From positions 744,001 to 808,000 of the forward strand of contig CAVUZI010000011.1 in assembly GCA_963745955.1 (NCBI GenBank): a DNA stretch of 64,000 nucleotides. The letters are read 5' to 3'. The stretch is from Bog-756 sp963745955 (lineage in GTDB: Bacteria; Actinomycetota; Acidimicrobiia; Acidimicrobiales; RAAP-2). The notes under the pieces are model-generated. The model was not told the DNA's origin and searched no databases. It worked only from the letters and a program-made list of their open reading frames with translations. A program made the translations under genes and the position numbers. Below are positions 8,898-17,950 of this stretch, piece after piece (the stretch's first letter is position 1; each line of letters opens with the position of its first letter).

Positions 8898-9173
8898 ATG
8901 AGCGAGACCAGTGACAAGCCGGGCGAGGATGACCTTGAAGTGGTTGAGGTCGAGACCGGAGGAGTCGATGAGGACGGCAACGCCGTGGTGGATGACCTGG
9001 TCGTTGCCCTCGACAAAGACGGCAAGGTCGTCGCCTCGGACGAGACCGTTGCGGTCGTGACCGAAGATGGCGATGTGATCATCGACGAGACGATCTCGAT
9101 TGTGGGCGATGACGGCGAGCTGCATGCGGTCGAGGAGGACATCACCGTTCTTGAGGCTGATGACGACGAGTAG
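8898..9173 (+). CDS. Small acidic protein with beta-strand-like repeats
   Basis: 91 residues from ATG 8898, chosen because GGAGG sits 6 bases upstream; an in-frame ATG at 8820 lacks this. The protein is strongly acidic and made of imperfect units of about 17-20 residues with the pattern VxxDGxVVxDETVxVVxxDG (DEDGNAVVDDLVVAL, DKDGKVVASDETVAVV, EDGDVIIDETISIV, DDGELHAVEEDITVL). Alternation of hydrophobic and acidic residues suggests a repetitive beta structure, perhaps Ca-binding. No Cys, no signal peptide. Family not recognised. Confidence 0.65.
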   Translation: MSETSDKPGEDDLEVVEVETGGVDEDGNAVVDDLVVALDKDGKVVASDETVAVVTEDGDVIIDETISIVGDDGELHAVEEDITVLEADDDE

Positions 9174-9293
9174 GCAATAGGAACGTAGCCAATAGGAAAG
9201 GTGGCGAGCCTGTCCGTCAGGCGGCTCTGAAGCACCAACCTCACCCGTGCACGGTGCTGGGCGTGTCGACGGGCACAAGCCTGGGCTCATAAG

Positions 9294-9731
9294 ATGATCA
9301 GCGACGAAAGAAAGCACGAGTACCGGCGAATCAAGCATTCCGTCTTCACCTGGTCCCAGGATCGGCGGGACATCATTGGAATCGCAGTGGTGGGTCCGTG
9401 GGCCCGGAAATCCGCACGGATGGATTCGCACCTCGATCTGTTGGTGTTGACCTCCGACAAGGACCACTACATCACCACTGATAGCTGGGTCGGCCATGCG
9501 CTACCGAGCCCAGGCCAGATCGTTGGGACACAGGTCTGGGGGTCGCAGGCCGAACGTCAGGTACGGCTACCGTCGGGACTCGTCGTCGAGTTTGGCTTCG
9601 TGGCACCGTCGTGGGCCTCAATCGATCCCGTCGATCCGGCCACAGCCCACCTCGTACTCTGCGGCTGCATCCCGCTGGTAGATCCGGAAAGCGTGATCGA
9701 GAGGCTCATCCAAGCCGTCCAACTCTTGTGA
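9294..9731 (+). CDS. Nucleotidyltransferase-fold protein
   Basis: 145 residues. GIAVVGPWARKSARMDSHLD (residues about 28-47) matches the G-[SW]-x...D-x-D signature of the polymerase-beta/aminoglycoside adenylyltransferase fold, where the Asp pair binds metal; here it reads SHLDLL, so only the second Asp of the usual DxD is obvious. A later hydrophobic segment (GLVVEFGFVAPSW) would supply the third acidic strand. The missing C-terminal helical domain of drug-modifying enzymes argues against antibiotic inactivation. It could be a toxin-antitoxin MNT-like or RNA-modifying enzyme; undecided. Confidence 0.65.
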   Translation: MISDERKHEYRRIKHSVFTWSQDRRDIIGIAVVGPWARKSARMDSHLDLLVLTSDKDHYITTDSWVGHALPSPGQIVGTQVWGSQAERQVRLPSGLVVEFGFVAPSWASIDPVDPATAHLVLCGCIPLVDPESVIERLIQAVQLL

Positions 9732-9898
9732 GCTCGGCCAATCCGATGGGTCGCCCGCTGGTGCATCCCTTCGGTCTCCCCCTGACCTACCCTTGAGGTC
9801 CTCGCTGAGCCGTGGCCTCCGATTCTGGACACCTTGCTCGCAATTCCTCAGGGTGGGCGTCCGGATTGACGATAAGCCTTGGGAGATCCAATTGGGAC

Positions 9899-10243
9899 AT
9901 GGCCAAGGGGCAGGCGAATGAGCGATCCGAGCAAGAGAGCAACACCCCGGACCGGAGGAGCGGATCAGGCGCCTCCCGGATCGGCTCGCCGAAGAGGACA
10001 ACAGCCTCAGAAGACGGCGACCCGAATTCGGAGCACGCTGAACCTCCTCCTTCCAGGCAGATCCGGATGCCGTCGCCTCGTTTGGTCAGAGATAGCGGGC
10101 TATGGGTGTGGCTTTGGATCATTGGCGCGGTGGTGCTGATCGCCATCATCATCGTCGTCGCGATGGAGCTGCCCTCGAAGAAGAGCGTCGGCCCTGTGCA
10201 TCACAGCGCTCCCACACACAACATGGCCGTGGCATCTAACTGA
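9899..10243 (+). CDS. Tail-anchored-like single-pass membrane protein
   Basis: 114 residues. A long charged, Pro/Ser-rich N-terminal part is followed by a strong helix WVWLWIIGAVVLIAIIIVV at about residues 67-85 and a short tail ending MAVASN. An ATG at 9918 has the better ribosome binding site (AAGGGG eight bases before it) but is in a different frame that would need a frame change near 10005 to reach the helix. The exact N-terminus is therefore uncertain. Function unknown. Confidence 0.5.
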   Translation: MAKGQANERSEQESNTPDRRSGSGASRIGSPKRTTASEDGDPNSEHAEPPPSRQIRMPSPRLVRDSGLWVWLWIIGAVVLIAIIIVVAMELPSKKSVGPVHHSAPTHNMAVASN

Positions 10244-10347
10244 CGACACGACGGATCCTGCCAGAACGGCAGTCAGGTTGTGATCATCACGGGTAGCGGC
10301 CTCTCCCCACAGTTGATTTCGGACGAACTGTGGCATCACGAGATCCA

Positions 10348-11291
10348 CTACGAATCGTGGAACCTCTGGTTGTTGATCCGGCCACTCCTGAACTTCTCCC
10401 CCGGCGCGCGGATGCCGGCCACCGATTGGTCGAGCCAGGACTTGCGTTCGCGGAGTGCTTGGATCTCGGAACGAAGTGCGATCAACTCTTCCTGCTTCAT
10501 GCGGAGATCGGACACTTCTGCACTCAGAGGGACGGCAGCAGCAAGGAGGTCGTCGCGCTCCTGCCGCAGGGTCGGGACCTGACCGGAGAGGTCAGCAAGC
10601 TCGGTGAGGAGGTCGTCGCGCTCCTGCCGCAGGGTCGGGACCTGACCGGTGAGGTCAGCAAGCTCGGTGTGGAGGTCGTCGCGCTCCTGCCGCAGGGTCG
10701 GGACCTGACCGGTGAGGTCAGCAAGCTCGGTGCGGAGGTCGTCGCGCTCCTGCCGCAGGGTCGGGACCTGACCGGTGAGGTCAGCAAGCTCGGTGCGGAG
10801 GTCGTCGCGCTCCTGCCGCAGGGTCGGGACCTGACCGGTGAGGTCAGCAAGCTCGGTGCGAGGTCGGCGCGTTCCTGCCGCAGGGTCGGGACCTGACCGG
10901 TGAGGTCAGCAAGCTCGGTGCGGAGGTCGTCCCGCTCCTGCCGCAAGGACCGGACCTGACCGGTGAGGTCAGCAAGCTCGGTGCGGAGGTCGTCCCGCTC
11001 CATGACCCCCGGCTCTGCCATCGTCTGGAACAACTCTGCCGCTTCCTCGTCAAGATCCCGTTTCCCACCAGGGTCTCCACTCCACTGGAAAGGCCCGGGT
11101 GCCGGGATGGGCACCAGTTCGGGAACCCGCGCCGGGGACGGACGGACACGCGTCGGCATCTGCGTGGACGAGGCGGCGGGGCCTCCCACCGGCGCCAGGT
11201 CGCCGGTCCACGTCTGTCCATCCCACCAGCGGAGGATGCTGGGAATCTGGAGGTCGGGGTACCAACCCGAAGGAGCCCTCACATCAGCCAT
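10348..11291 (-). CDS. DUF2510 protein with 21-residue coiled-coil repeats, one base lost
   Basis: ATG 11291 opens MADVRAPSGWYPDLQ...LRWWDGQTWTG, the DUF2510 motif of actinobacterial membrane/cytosolic proteins. A Pro-rich linker follows, then tandem 21-residue repeats (ERDDLRTELADLTGQV...), three heptads each, predicting a continuous coiled coil. The frame changes at about 10865, where one repeat unit is 62 rather than 63 bases. After the shift the repeats resume and lead to AAAVPLSAEVSDLRMKQEEL and IQALRERKSWLDQSVAG, ending at TAG 10350-10348. Relatives with DUF2510 plus coiled coil often end in a DUF4041 domain; only the Leu-rich beginning of that is visible here. Confidence 0.7.
10558..10997 (-). 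repeat. 63-bp tandem repeats encoding a coiled coil, about seven copies
   Basis: The marker CTCCTGCCGC recurs at 10558, 10621, 10684, 10747, 10810, 10872 (as TTCCTGCCGC) and 10935, and the last unit ends at 10998. All steps are 63 except one of 62. Units are nearly identical at DNA level, so expansion is recent or gene conversion is active. Confidence 0.95.
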
Positions 11292-11954
11292 AGCCGCCTC
11301 TGTTTCGCATTCCGCACCTACGCAGGGTTCGCCCTCGCGAAACTCTAGAGTCGATTCCGCCGACGGTGGGTGACCTTCATCGGCCTGCACATTTGAGGCG
11401 TTGCCCGAGGAGAGGAGGTAGACAGGCTGCGAGCAGCCGATCCGGCAATCGGCGCCTCTGGTCGTCGCCTCCGACAAGACCGACCAAGGAGTGGAGAGAC
11501 GACCCGGATCGGCGTCTCTCGCTATTCCCAACCTCTACAGCTGGCGAGATCCGCTCATCATTTGGACCCTTTGCCCGAACAGACGAGGGCACCAAGGGGA
11601 CGAATTGCTGTGGATCCAAGGCTTGCGTCGCCCACAGGGCCGATGGATCTCGTCTCCGCAGTTGGGGCACTGGGAGAAAACGAAGTCCCAACCTCGCCGA
11701 TCCCGCGTGGCGGGGAGCTTCCTCACCGCTCTGCGCAGACTCGACCGTCCCTTCCTTCCGACCATGGAGATCTCATCGGCTGTCGGAATATCGAGCTTGA
11801 GTGTTCGGCCATCGGAACCGGTCCGCTGGGCGCACCTTCAGTGGACCGACCGACCTGCCGATGAATTGACAAATGGAAGACCGTCCCGAGCCGCGCGCCT
11901 CAAAGGGGATCGGAGCAGGTCGGCTCCGCGCCCTTCCTGGGCACCTCGCGCTGG
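11292..11954. other. Region between coiled-coil and NERD genes; one doubtful minus-strand frame
   Basis: The only candidate is a minus-strand frame 11765-11535 of 76 residues. It has a basic N-terminus (MVGRKGRSSLRRAVRKL) and a half zinc-ribbon-like FSQCPNCGDEI; further Cys residues follow but not in a clear second CxxC. Neither a ribosome binding site nor a known family supports it. Nothing else is recognisable. Confidence 0.25.
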
Positions 11955-12608
11955 GTGCTTCAAGACCTTCGGAACATCCGCGGTTGGAGCCCGGGTGAGC
12001 TTGCCGAGCGGGCGACGACTCATGCGGTTGCCGGGTGGGGACGGCGACGGGAGGGCTGGCGACTCATCAACGGGGTGTATATCGCCGGACATGGCCATAT
12101 CGACCATGTCCTCATCGGTCCGGGCGGAGTGTTCGTCATTGAGTCCAAATGGACATCCAACGCCTGCCGGATCGAATTCGGGGAGATCGTAGGACTCCTC
12201 GGGCGTGTACCTGTGGCTCAGGCCGGTGACGGTGCCGCCAAGGTAGAGAAACTGCTCCGAAGCGGAGCCTGGCAGTTCGATGTCGACGTCCGGCCCGTCC
12301 TCGTGATCTGGGGGCCGGGCGGCGTGAGGCTCGATCGGGGATCGACCGACATCGACGGAGTGATGGTTTGCGAGGGTCGCCGTCACAGGGATTGGGTGCG
12401 TCAACTCGAATGCCCGATCCGCCTCAACCCGTCATCGGTGTATGCGATCACCCGGGCCGTGGAGGAGCACCTCGTGCGTCCGACAGAGGTCGTAACCGCG
12501 GAGCTCGGCTCGAGGGATGAGGAGCGGCCTGCGACTCGAACTACCCGGGTGAGGTGTTCAAGAACGAGGTGCTCAAAAAGAGGTTCGGGCCCGCGCCACC
12601 GGTGGTGA
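11955..12608 (+). CDS. NERD-domain (nuclease-related) protein
   Basis: 217 residues. The NERD core is at about residues 18-110: WGRRREGWRLINGVYI, then GHGHIDHVLIGPGGVFVIESKW, with the Asp and the E-S-K (ExK-like) residues that form the predicted restriction-endonuclease-like active site, then AWQFDVDVRPVLVIWG. NERD proteins are proposed DNA-processing nucleases. The GTG start leaves only a short lead-in before the domain; a longer N-terminus in another frame cannot be excluded. After about residue 180 the sequence becomes Arg/Ser-rich and may be a frame-shifted tail. It ends over the terminator shared with the convergent TIG gene. Confidence 0.7.
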   Translation: MLQDLRNIRGWSPGELAERATTHAVAGWGRRREGWRLINGVYIAGHGHIDHVLIGPGGVFVIESKWTSNACRIEFGEIVGLLGRVPVAQAGDGAAKVEKLLRSGAWQFDVDVRPVLVIWGPGGVRLDRGSTDIDGVMVCEGRRHRDWVRQLECPIRLNPSSVYAITRAVEEHLVRPTEVVTAELGSRDEERPATRTTRVRCSRTRCSKRGSGPRHRW

Positions 12609-12625
12609 CGCAGGCCCGAACTTTC
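12584..12625. terminator. Bidirectional intrinsic terminator
   Basis: Perfect 9-bp inverted repeat GTTCGGGCC (12584-12592) and GGCCCGAAC (12613-12621). A T-run CTTTTTG follows on the minus-strand side (plus strand CAAAAAG at 12575-12581) and a short TTTC on the plus-strand side. It separates the convergent NERD and TIG genes and fits best as the end of the TIG transcript. Confidence 0.75.
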
Positions 12626-12666
12626 AAGCGCTCCCGGATGCAGGGAACGAGATGGTCGGAGTCAGC

Positions 12667-14058
12667 TCAACCGGAGTACGTGAAGTGGTCCAGCGGAGCT
12701 CGAATTGCGCTCTCTCCCGACGGCGTGGTGACCCTCACGTTGACGACACCGGTGCCGCCCGGGGACACGGCGTCGACAACAGCGTCCGAAACCACCACCA
12801 CCGACGTCGCAGGGGTTGTTCCGAAATCGACGACCGTCGCTCCGTCGAAGTTGTGGCCGAAGATCTGCACCGACGTCCCGCCGGCGACCGGCCCATTGTT
12901 CGGGACGACCTCATTCACACTGGGAAGGGCCGCCTTGTACGTGAAGTCATCGGCCTGATGAATCGCACTCTGCCCCGACGGCGTCTTGACCCTTACGTTG
13001 ACCACTCCGGTCCCCGCAGGTGACACCGCGTCGATCACGGAGCCCGAGACGACCGAGAACGACGTCGCTGCCGTCGGGCCGAAGTCGACCGCGGTCGCTC
13101 CAGTCAGATTGTGGCCGACGATCTGGACCGAAGTCCCACCTATGGCCGGACCGTTATTCGGGATTACCTCCGTCACGCTCGGAACGGCAGGGAGATAGGT
13201 GAAGTGGTCGAGGGGTCGGATCCCCGTCTCTCCCGAAGGTGTCGTGACCCTCACGTCGACCACACCGGTGCCAGCCGGGGACACCGCGTCGACGATCGAG
13301 TCTGAGACCACTGAGAACGAGGTCGCTGCCGTCGGCCCGAAGTCGACTGCAGTCGCACCGGTCAGGTGGTGTCCGATGATCTGGACCGGGGTCCCACCGA
13401 TTGCAGGTCCGTGGTTGGGAGTCACCTCAGTCACATTGGGGCCGATGTAGGCGAAGGCGTCGTACGGAGGATTCGCTGCGCTCTCCCCGGACGGCGTGAT
13501 GACCCTCACATTGACGGTGCCGGTCCCAGCTGGGGACACGGCCGTCAATCGGCCGTCCCCGACCACCGTCACCGAGGTGGCCGGGTTTGGCCCGAAATCG
13601 ACTGCGGTCGCTGCACTCAGATTGTGGCCGATGATCTGCACCGTCGTTCCACCGACGGTCGGGCCGTTGTTCGGAATGACCTCATTGACCACCGGCTTGT
13701 TGTAGGTGAAGTTGTCGTGCCGAGGGTCGGCCGGGCTCTTCCCGCCCGGCGTGACGACCCGCACGTTGACGACTCCGGTGCCGGCCGGCGATACAGCATC
13801 GACGACTGCGTCTGATACCACCGAAAACGAAGTTGCGGCATGTTGCCCGAAGTCGACCGCGGTCGCTCCGGTCAGATTGTGACCGAAGATCTTCACCGAG
13901 GTCCCGCCAACAGCCGGTCCGTGGTTCGGAATCACCTCATCGACAGCGGGGTGACCGTGGAAAGGCAACGCAGAAGCGACACCCTGCGATGCAACGAGGG
14001 AAAGGCCGAGCGCCACTGCAATCGTGGCCCCGGCACGAAGAGACTTGCGTCGAATCAC
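12667..14058 (-). CDS. Secreted protein of five IPT/TIG domains
   Basis: 463 residues from GTG 14058, preceded by AAGGAG at a good distance. Residues 1-30 are a Sec signal peptide (IRRKSLRAGATIAVALGLSL...SQGVASA). Five immunoglobulin-like IPT/TIG repeats of about 83-87 residues follow. Each begins V-x-E-V-x-P-N-x-G-P-x-x-G-G-T and contains VQIxGHNLTGATAVDFG, followed by VDAVSPAGTGVVNVRV and TPSGxS. Such domains act in surface adhesion or carbohydrate contact. No sorting signal or membrane anchor at the C-terminus (ends DHFTYSG), so it is probably released or bound non-covalently. It lies downstream of the GGDEF-EAL gene on the same strand with a 334-bp gap, so separate transcription is likely. 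Confidence 0.9.
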   Translation of the reverse strand: MIRRKSLRAGATIAVALGLSLVASQGVASALPFHGHPAVDEVIPNHGPAVGGTSVKIFGHNLTGATAVDFGQHAATSFSVVSDAVVDAVSPAGTGVVNVRVVTPGGKSPADPRHDNFTYNKPVVNEVIPNNGPTVGGTTVQIIGHNLSAATAVDFGPNPATSVTVVGDGRLTAVSPAGTGTVNVRVITPSGESAANPPYDAFAYIGPNVTEVTPNHGPAIGGTPVQIIGHHLTGATAVDFGPTAATSFSVVSDSIVDAVSPAGTGVVDVRVTTPSGETGIRPLDHFTYLPAVPSVTEVIPNNGPAIGGTSVQIVGHNLTGATAVDFGPTAATSFSVVSGSVIDAVSPAGTGVVNVRVKTPSGQSAIHQADDFTYKAALPSVNEVVPNNGPVAGGTSVQIFGHNFDGATVVDFGTTPATSVVVVSDAVVDAVSPGGTGVVNVRVTTPSGESAIRAPLDHFTYSG

Positions 14059-14392
14059 TGTTACTCCTTCTCTACAAAGGCGACGCCGGACGCATCTAGA
14101 GCGAGCGATTCCGCCGAAATTGTGGTTGTGGCTACGGCAACCGAAATTGTGGTTGTGGCTACAGCAACGCCTAAGCCGGTTCTCCGTTACAGGGGCAAGG
14201 TATTGGCGGCACCGGGATGGCACATCGGCAACCGACCGGGACAGGGGATCGGGGCTGGTACAGCGCCTTACAGGACCACGGAAGATGCCCCCCAGCTGCA
14301 CGAAGAGGTGATGGACGACGACGGCCGGGTGAGGCCTCGCGGGGTCGGCGGGGTCGGCGGGGTCGGCGGGGTCGGCGGGAGGTGGCGCCGAC
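14059..14392. other. Leader region of the TIG gene, with two kinds of tandem repeat
   Basis: Holds a 27-bp unit in two copies (14114-14140 and 14141-14167, starting CCGAAATTGTGG; one mismatch) and a 9-bp GGGGTCGGC array at 14341-14379 just after the stop of the GGDEF-EAL gene. The intervening part is GC-rich and could form structure, but I match it to no known riboswitch. Confidence 0.6.
14114..14167. repeat. 27-bp tandem duplication
   Basis: Two adjacent units beginning CCGAAATTGTGGTTGTGG that differ at a single base (CGG versus CAG near the end). They lie about 55 bases upstream of the TIG start codon, within its likely leader. Confidence 0.9.
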
Positions 14393-17259
14393 TCAGGCCG
14401 TCACCGCACTCTGACGTCCGGCTTCTCCCGCGAGCGCTGACCGCCGATCGGCCAGGAACGTCTCGATGGCGTCGGCCGTCCAGTGGACGGGCGAAGAGGT
14501 ATCCCTGTCCACTGTCACACTGCTCGCGCTCGAGTTGGGAGCGCTGCTCCGTCTCCTCTATCCCTTCGGCGAGCGTCTCCAGGCCGAGCGTCTTGCCCAG
14601 CTGGACCAGGGTCCGGACCAGCGCTCCGGACTCGGGCGAATCCGCCATGGTCGAGATGAAGGAGCGGTCGATCTTGAGAATGTCGACGGGGAACTGCTGG
14701 AGATAGGCGAGCGAGGAGTAACCGGTGCCGAAATCATCGATGGCGATGCGCACGCCGGTGTCCTTGAGCGCGGCCAGGCGAGGGACGACGGCCGAGACAT
14801 TTCTCATGATCGAGGTCTCGGTGATCTCGACGATGAGCGATCGGGCGTCGAACCCGGACGTCTCGATCGCCCGTCGGATGTCTTCGATCAACTGGTCCGT
14901 CTCCAGTTGACGGGCCGAGACATTGACGGAAACGTGGAGCTCGTGGCCCAATGCGCGCCAGCGTGCCCCCTGACGGCACGCCTCCTCGAGAACCCAGCGG
15001 CCGACGTCTGTGATCATGCCGGAGCCCTCGAGGATCGGAATGAACGCATCCGGTTGCACGATGCCCCGGACGGGGTGCCGCCACCGCAGCAGCGCTTCGA
15101 CCCCGATCGTCTCACCGGTCCTGAGATTGAAGATCGGCTGGTAGTTGAGAAAGTACTGGCGGCCGGAGTACGCGACGCGGAGGTCCATCTCGAGCAGGTG
15201 GTGGTCCTGAACCGCCCGATGCATCTCCGGCCGGAACACGACGGCACAGTCCTTGCCTGCCGCCTTGGCCTGGTAGAGGGCGATGTCGGCATCACGCAGG
15301 AGCTCGGTGGCCGAAGGTCGCATGCCGGCGGCGATCCCGATGCTGGCCGTCAACCTCAGTGCACCGCCGACCTCCACCTCGAACGGGCTCCCGGAGGATC
15401 TCGAGGAGACGCTCGGCGACCAGCTCCGGTCCGACGTCCATGGTCGTGCCGTCGACGAGCACGACGAACTCGTCGCCACCCAGACGACCGATGCTGTCGC
15501 TTTCACGCATGGCGGCGGTCAGTCTGGCCGCGACGGCCTGCAGGAGCTGATCGCCGACCGCATGGCCGAGGCTGTCGTTGACGTCCTTGAAACCATCGAG
15601 ATCGATGAACAGCGCGGCAACCGGCACATAGGTGCGGCGGGCCCGGGCCAGCATCTGTTCGGTACGGTCGAGGATCAGTGCACGGTTGGGGAGCCCGGTG
15701 AGCGTGTCGTGCACCGCTTGGAAGAGGATCTGATCGACCAGCTGCGCGTTACTGATGGAAATGGACGCCTGGGCAGCCAGGCCCTTCAGGCGATCGGCCA
15801 ACCGCGGCGTGATGGCCAGGCGCTCCGGGTTGGACGTCACGCTGGAGACGATGTAACCGATGGTGTTCCCCGACACGCTGATCGGCGCGGACACGGCGGC
15901 CAGGGTTCCCGCGGGGTAATGCTCGGCCAGGTGATCGACGCGCTCCACCAGCCCGTACTCGGACACCACCCCCACCTCTTCCGCCGTGAAGCACCGTGAG
16001 CTGATGAAGGCCAGGACATCGTCGGGATACCCGTGCGAGGCGACCAGCCGGAACCGGCCGTCGCCGGATCCCTGCCAGCTCCCGTCATCGAGGATCAGCG
16101 CGACCCGGTCGCAGTCGATGACATCGGGGACGGCCCGGACGACCTTCGACGCCATCTCCTCTGTGCTCACGATCTCGGCCAAGGACCGGGACAGCTCCAG
16201 GAGAACCTGGGCCGTGTTGGCCTGGTTACGAGCCTCCTCCAGGGCGTCGCCCGCATCCAGGGCGGCGGCGGCCAGGCGGCCGTAGGTCTCGAGCGCGTTC
16301 CGGGCCTGGGAGGTGAAGATGCCGCCATGTCCGCCGATGGCCAGGACACCGTAGTGGTGACGGGCGGACACGACATCGACGACGTCGACGTCATTGCGAC
16401 CGGCACCCCCCTCCAACAGGTCGTCGGCGATGCCGTCCGCTTCCGAGTCGGAGAGACCGTCGGAGTAGATCTTGCGCGGGCCGCCCGGGACTCTGGGCTC
16501 CAGCGCCATCAGGGCACCGCCGGCCCCGGCCGCCCGCATCGACGAGCGTACGATCCCCTGGAGGACATCCTCGTAACGCTCGTTCGAAGCGAGGTCGGTG
16601 ACCATGCCCTGCAATTGCTCGAGTCGTGCCTCGAGCAATTGCGTGCGCACCTCGAGGTACTCGGCACGCGACGCCGCCTCATCACCCTCCACCCAGCGAA
16701 GTCGGAACAGACAGGTGCTGTTCCCCCGGCACTGGCACTCCTCCTCGACGACCTTTGCCGGCTTGAGGCCGAAGAAGAGCGGGATCAGCGCATACTGTCC
16801 GGCCGCGAACTCGCAGAACTCCGGGTAGGGAGCAAAGCCGTCGATGAAGTGCTCACGGATCGTCCACTCGGTCGGGCCGATCTCAGTCGTCTCGTACCGA
16901 CGGATCGGCACCATCGCGCTCGAGTCGGTGGTGCCGGCAAGGACATCCCCGGGAGAGCCGAGCGCCTGGACGGTCTCGGCGATCTCCGTGTCGATGAGCC
17001 TGATCGGTTCGGCGCGCCTGTCCCTCGCCCCCGGGGTGGAATCCAACTCGACCTTGGCCTCTTGGAGCAGACGTTTGAACTGGTCGTAGGAGCTCCATGA
17101 CGAGGAGGTCTTGAGCTCCTGGAGGCTCCGCTTTTCGCCGGCCCTCTGCAGGACGTTCCGAATGGCGCCTTCCGGCAACCTCGCCGCCAACGAGTCCATC
17201 AACATGTTGGTGTAGAGACCGGAGATGTGGTGCTCTGGTGCCGCGACATCGGTCTCCAT
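14393..17259 (-). CDS. V4R-GAF-GAF-GGDEF-EAL cyclic-di-GMP enzyme, two frame changes
   Basis: About 955 residues over the full span. Order: helical N-terminus; V4R/4-vinyl-reductase-like sensor domain (residues about 110-205) with the family's metal-binding-type cluster EECQCRGNSTC; GAF domain (about 215-330); second GAF (about 345-500); GGDEF (about 515-670) with intact RLGGDEF; EAL with VEALLRWRHP and DDFGTGYSSLAYL. Both catalytic signatures look intact, so it may make and degrade c-di-GMP. The frame changes near 15390 and again near 14485 (one extra G after FARPLD). In the repaired frame the end is ETFLADRRSALAGEAG...SAVTA at TGA 14395-14393. V4R domains bind small ligands, so it probably couples a chemical signal to c-di-GMP. 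Confidence 0.85.
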
Positions 17260-17512
17260 CTAGGAGAGATCGGACGCTCGGGAGGCTTGCTTTAGCCCCG
17301 TGCCTCCGCTTCACTCACTCGTCCCGGGACGCAGCCACCCGTTTCATCATCTCCGACCTGCGAACGCGGGCAAACGGTCAGCGTGGGTGTCACAACAACA
17401 GTTCTCCCAGGGGTGTCTGCCGATGCGGTCCGGCCGCGCACTCCTCGTACGTGTCCGGTTCAGCGACGCGGAAGCCCGAGGCATCCACGCACGTCGAATT
17501 CGCACGCACCCG

Positions 17513-17833
17513 CTACTTCGCCCGGCGCTCCTTCGATGCCCACTCCGCCTTCGATGCCTTCGACCTCCGCTCCTTGGCGGCCGGACTGAACCGGTGCTCC
17601 GCCCCCTGCGGCGTGATACCGCCGACCGCCTCGCCGATCTCGCGCCAACTGGCTCCGTGGCGCCGGGCGTTCTCTGCCGACACCTGGCACAGGCGCTCAG
17701 CGGAGCGTCGAAGATGATCGGCGAACCGCAGCGTGGCCAGTGACCCAGCCGGCTCGCCGGCTACGTCGGTCAACGCTTCGTCCCGGCCACGCTCGACACA
17801 GAGCTCGGCGATCGATTGGGGATCTGACGGCAT
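17513..17833 (-). CDS. Small HTH-like protein
   Basis: 106 residues from ATG 17833. The N-terminal half is helical (ATLRFADHLRRSAERLCQV). The C-terminal half contains GASWREIGEAVGGITPQGAEHRF, the W-x-x-I-G-x-A-x-G-x-[ST]-x-Q-x-A-x-x-R-F pattern of a short helix-turn-helix common in actinobacteria, then a very basic tail (KERRSKASKAEWASKERRAK). Likely DNA-binding. Its divergent promoter region carries three copies of a palindromic site, so it is the obvious candidate for autoregulation there. Confidence 0.75.
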   Translation of the reverse strand: MPSDPQSIAELCVERGRDEALTDVAGEPAGSLATLRFADHLRRSAERLCQVSAENARRHGASWREIGEAVGGITPQGAEHRFSPAAKERRSKASKAEWASKERRAK

Positions 17834-17865
17834 CCGGCCAGCGTAACGCCTCCGGCAGAGTTGTT

Positions 17866-17921
17866 TCAACTATGTGTTGACAACCATGTGTTGACCCCGT
17901 TAGCCTTCAACACATGGTTGA
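17866..17921. promoter_or_regulatory. Triple palindromic operator TCAAC-N5-GTTGA over a sigma-70-like promoter
   Basis: Three dyad-symmetric sites: TCAACTATGTGTTGA (17866-17880), ACAACCATGTGTTGA (17880-17894, one arm mismatch) and TCAACACATGGTTGA (17907-17921). Centres are 14 and 27 bp apart. Sites 2 and 3 are inverted copies of each other over 14 bases. A TTGACA at 17877-17882 and TAGCCT at 17901-17906 (18-bp spacing) form a plus-strand promoter lying between and under the sites, so binding would repress. It lies between two divergent genes. Confidence 0.7.
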
Positions 17922-17950
17922 TTTCGGCAGGGGGCGGGACCGCGGCAGAC

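Noticed and set aside
14059..14392. c-di-GMP or c-di-AMP riboswitch before the TIG gene
   Set aside because: Attractive because of the neighbouring GGDEF-EAL gene, but I could not match the conserved core of either riboswitch.
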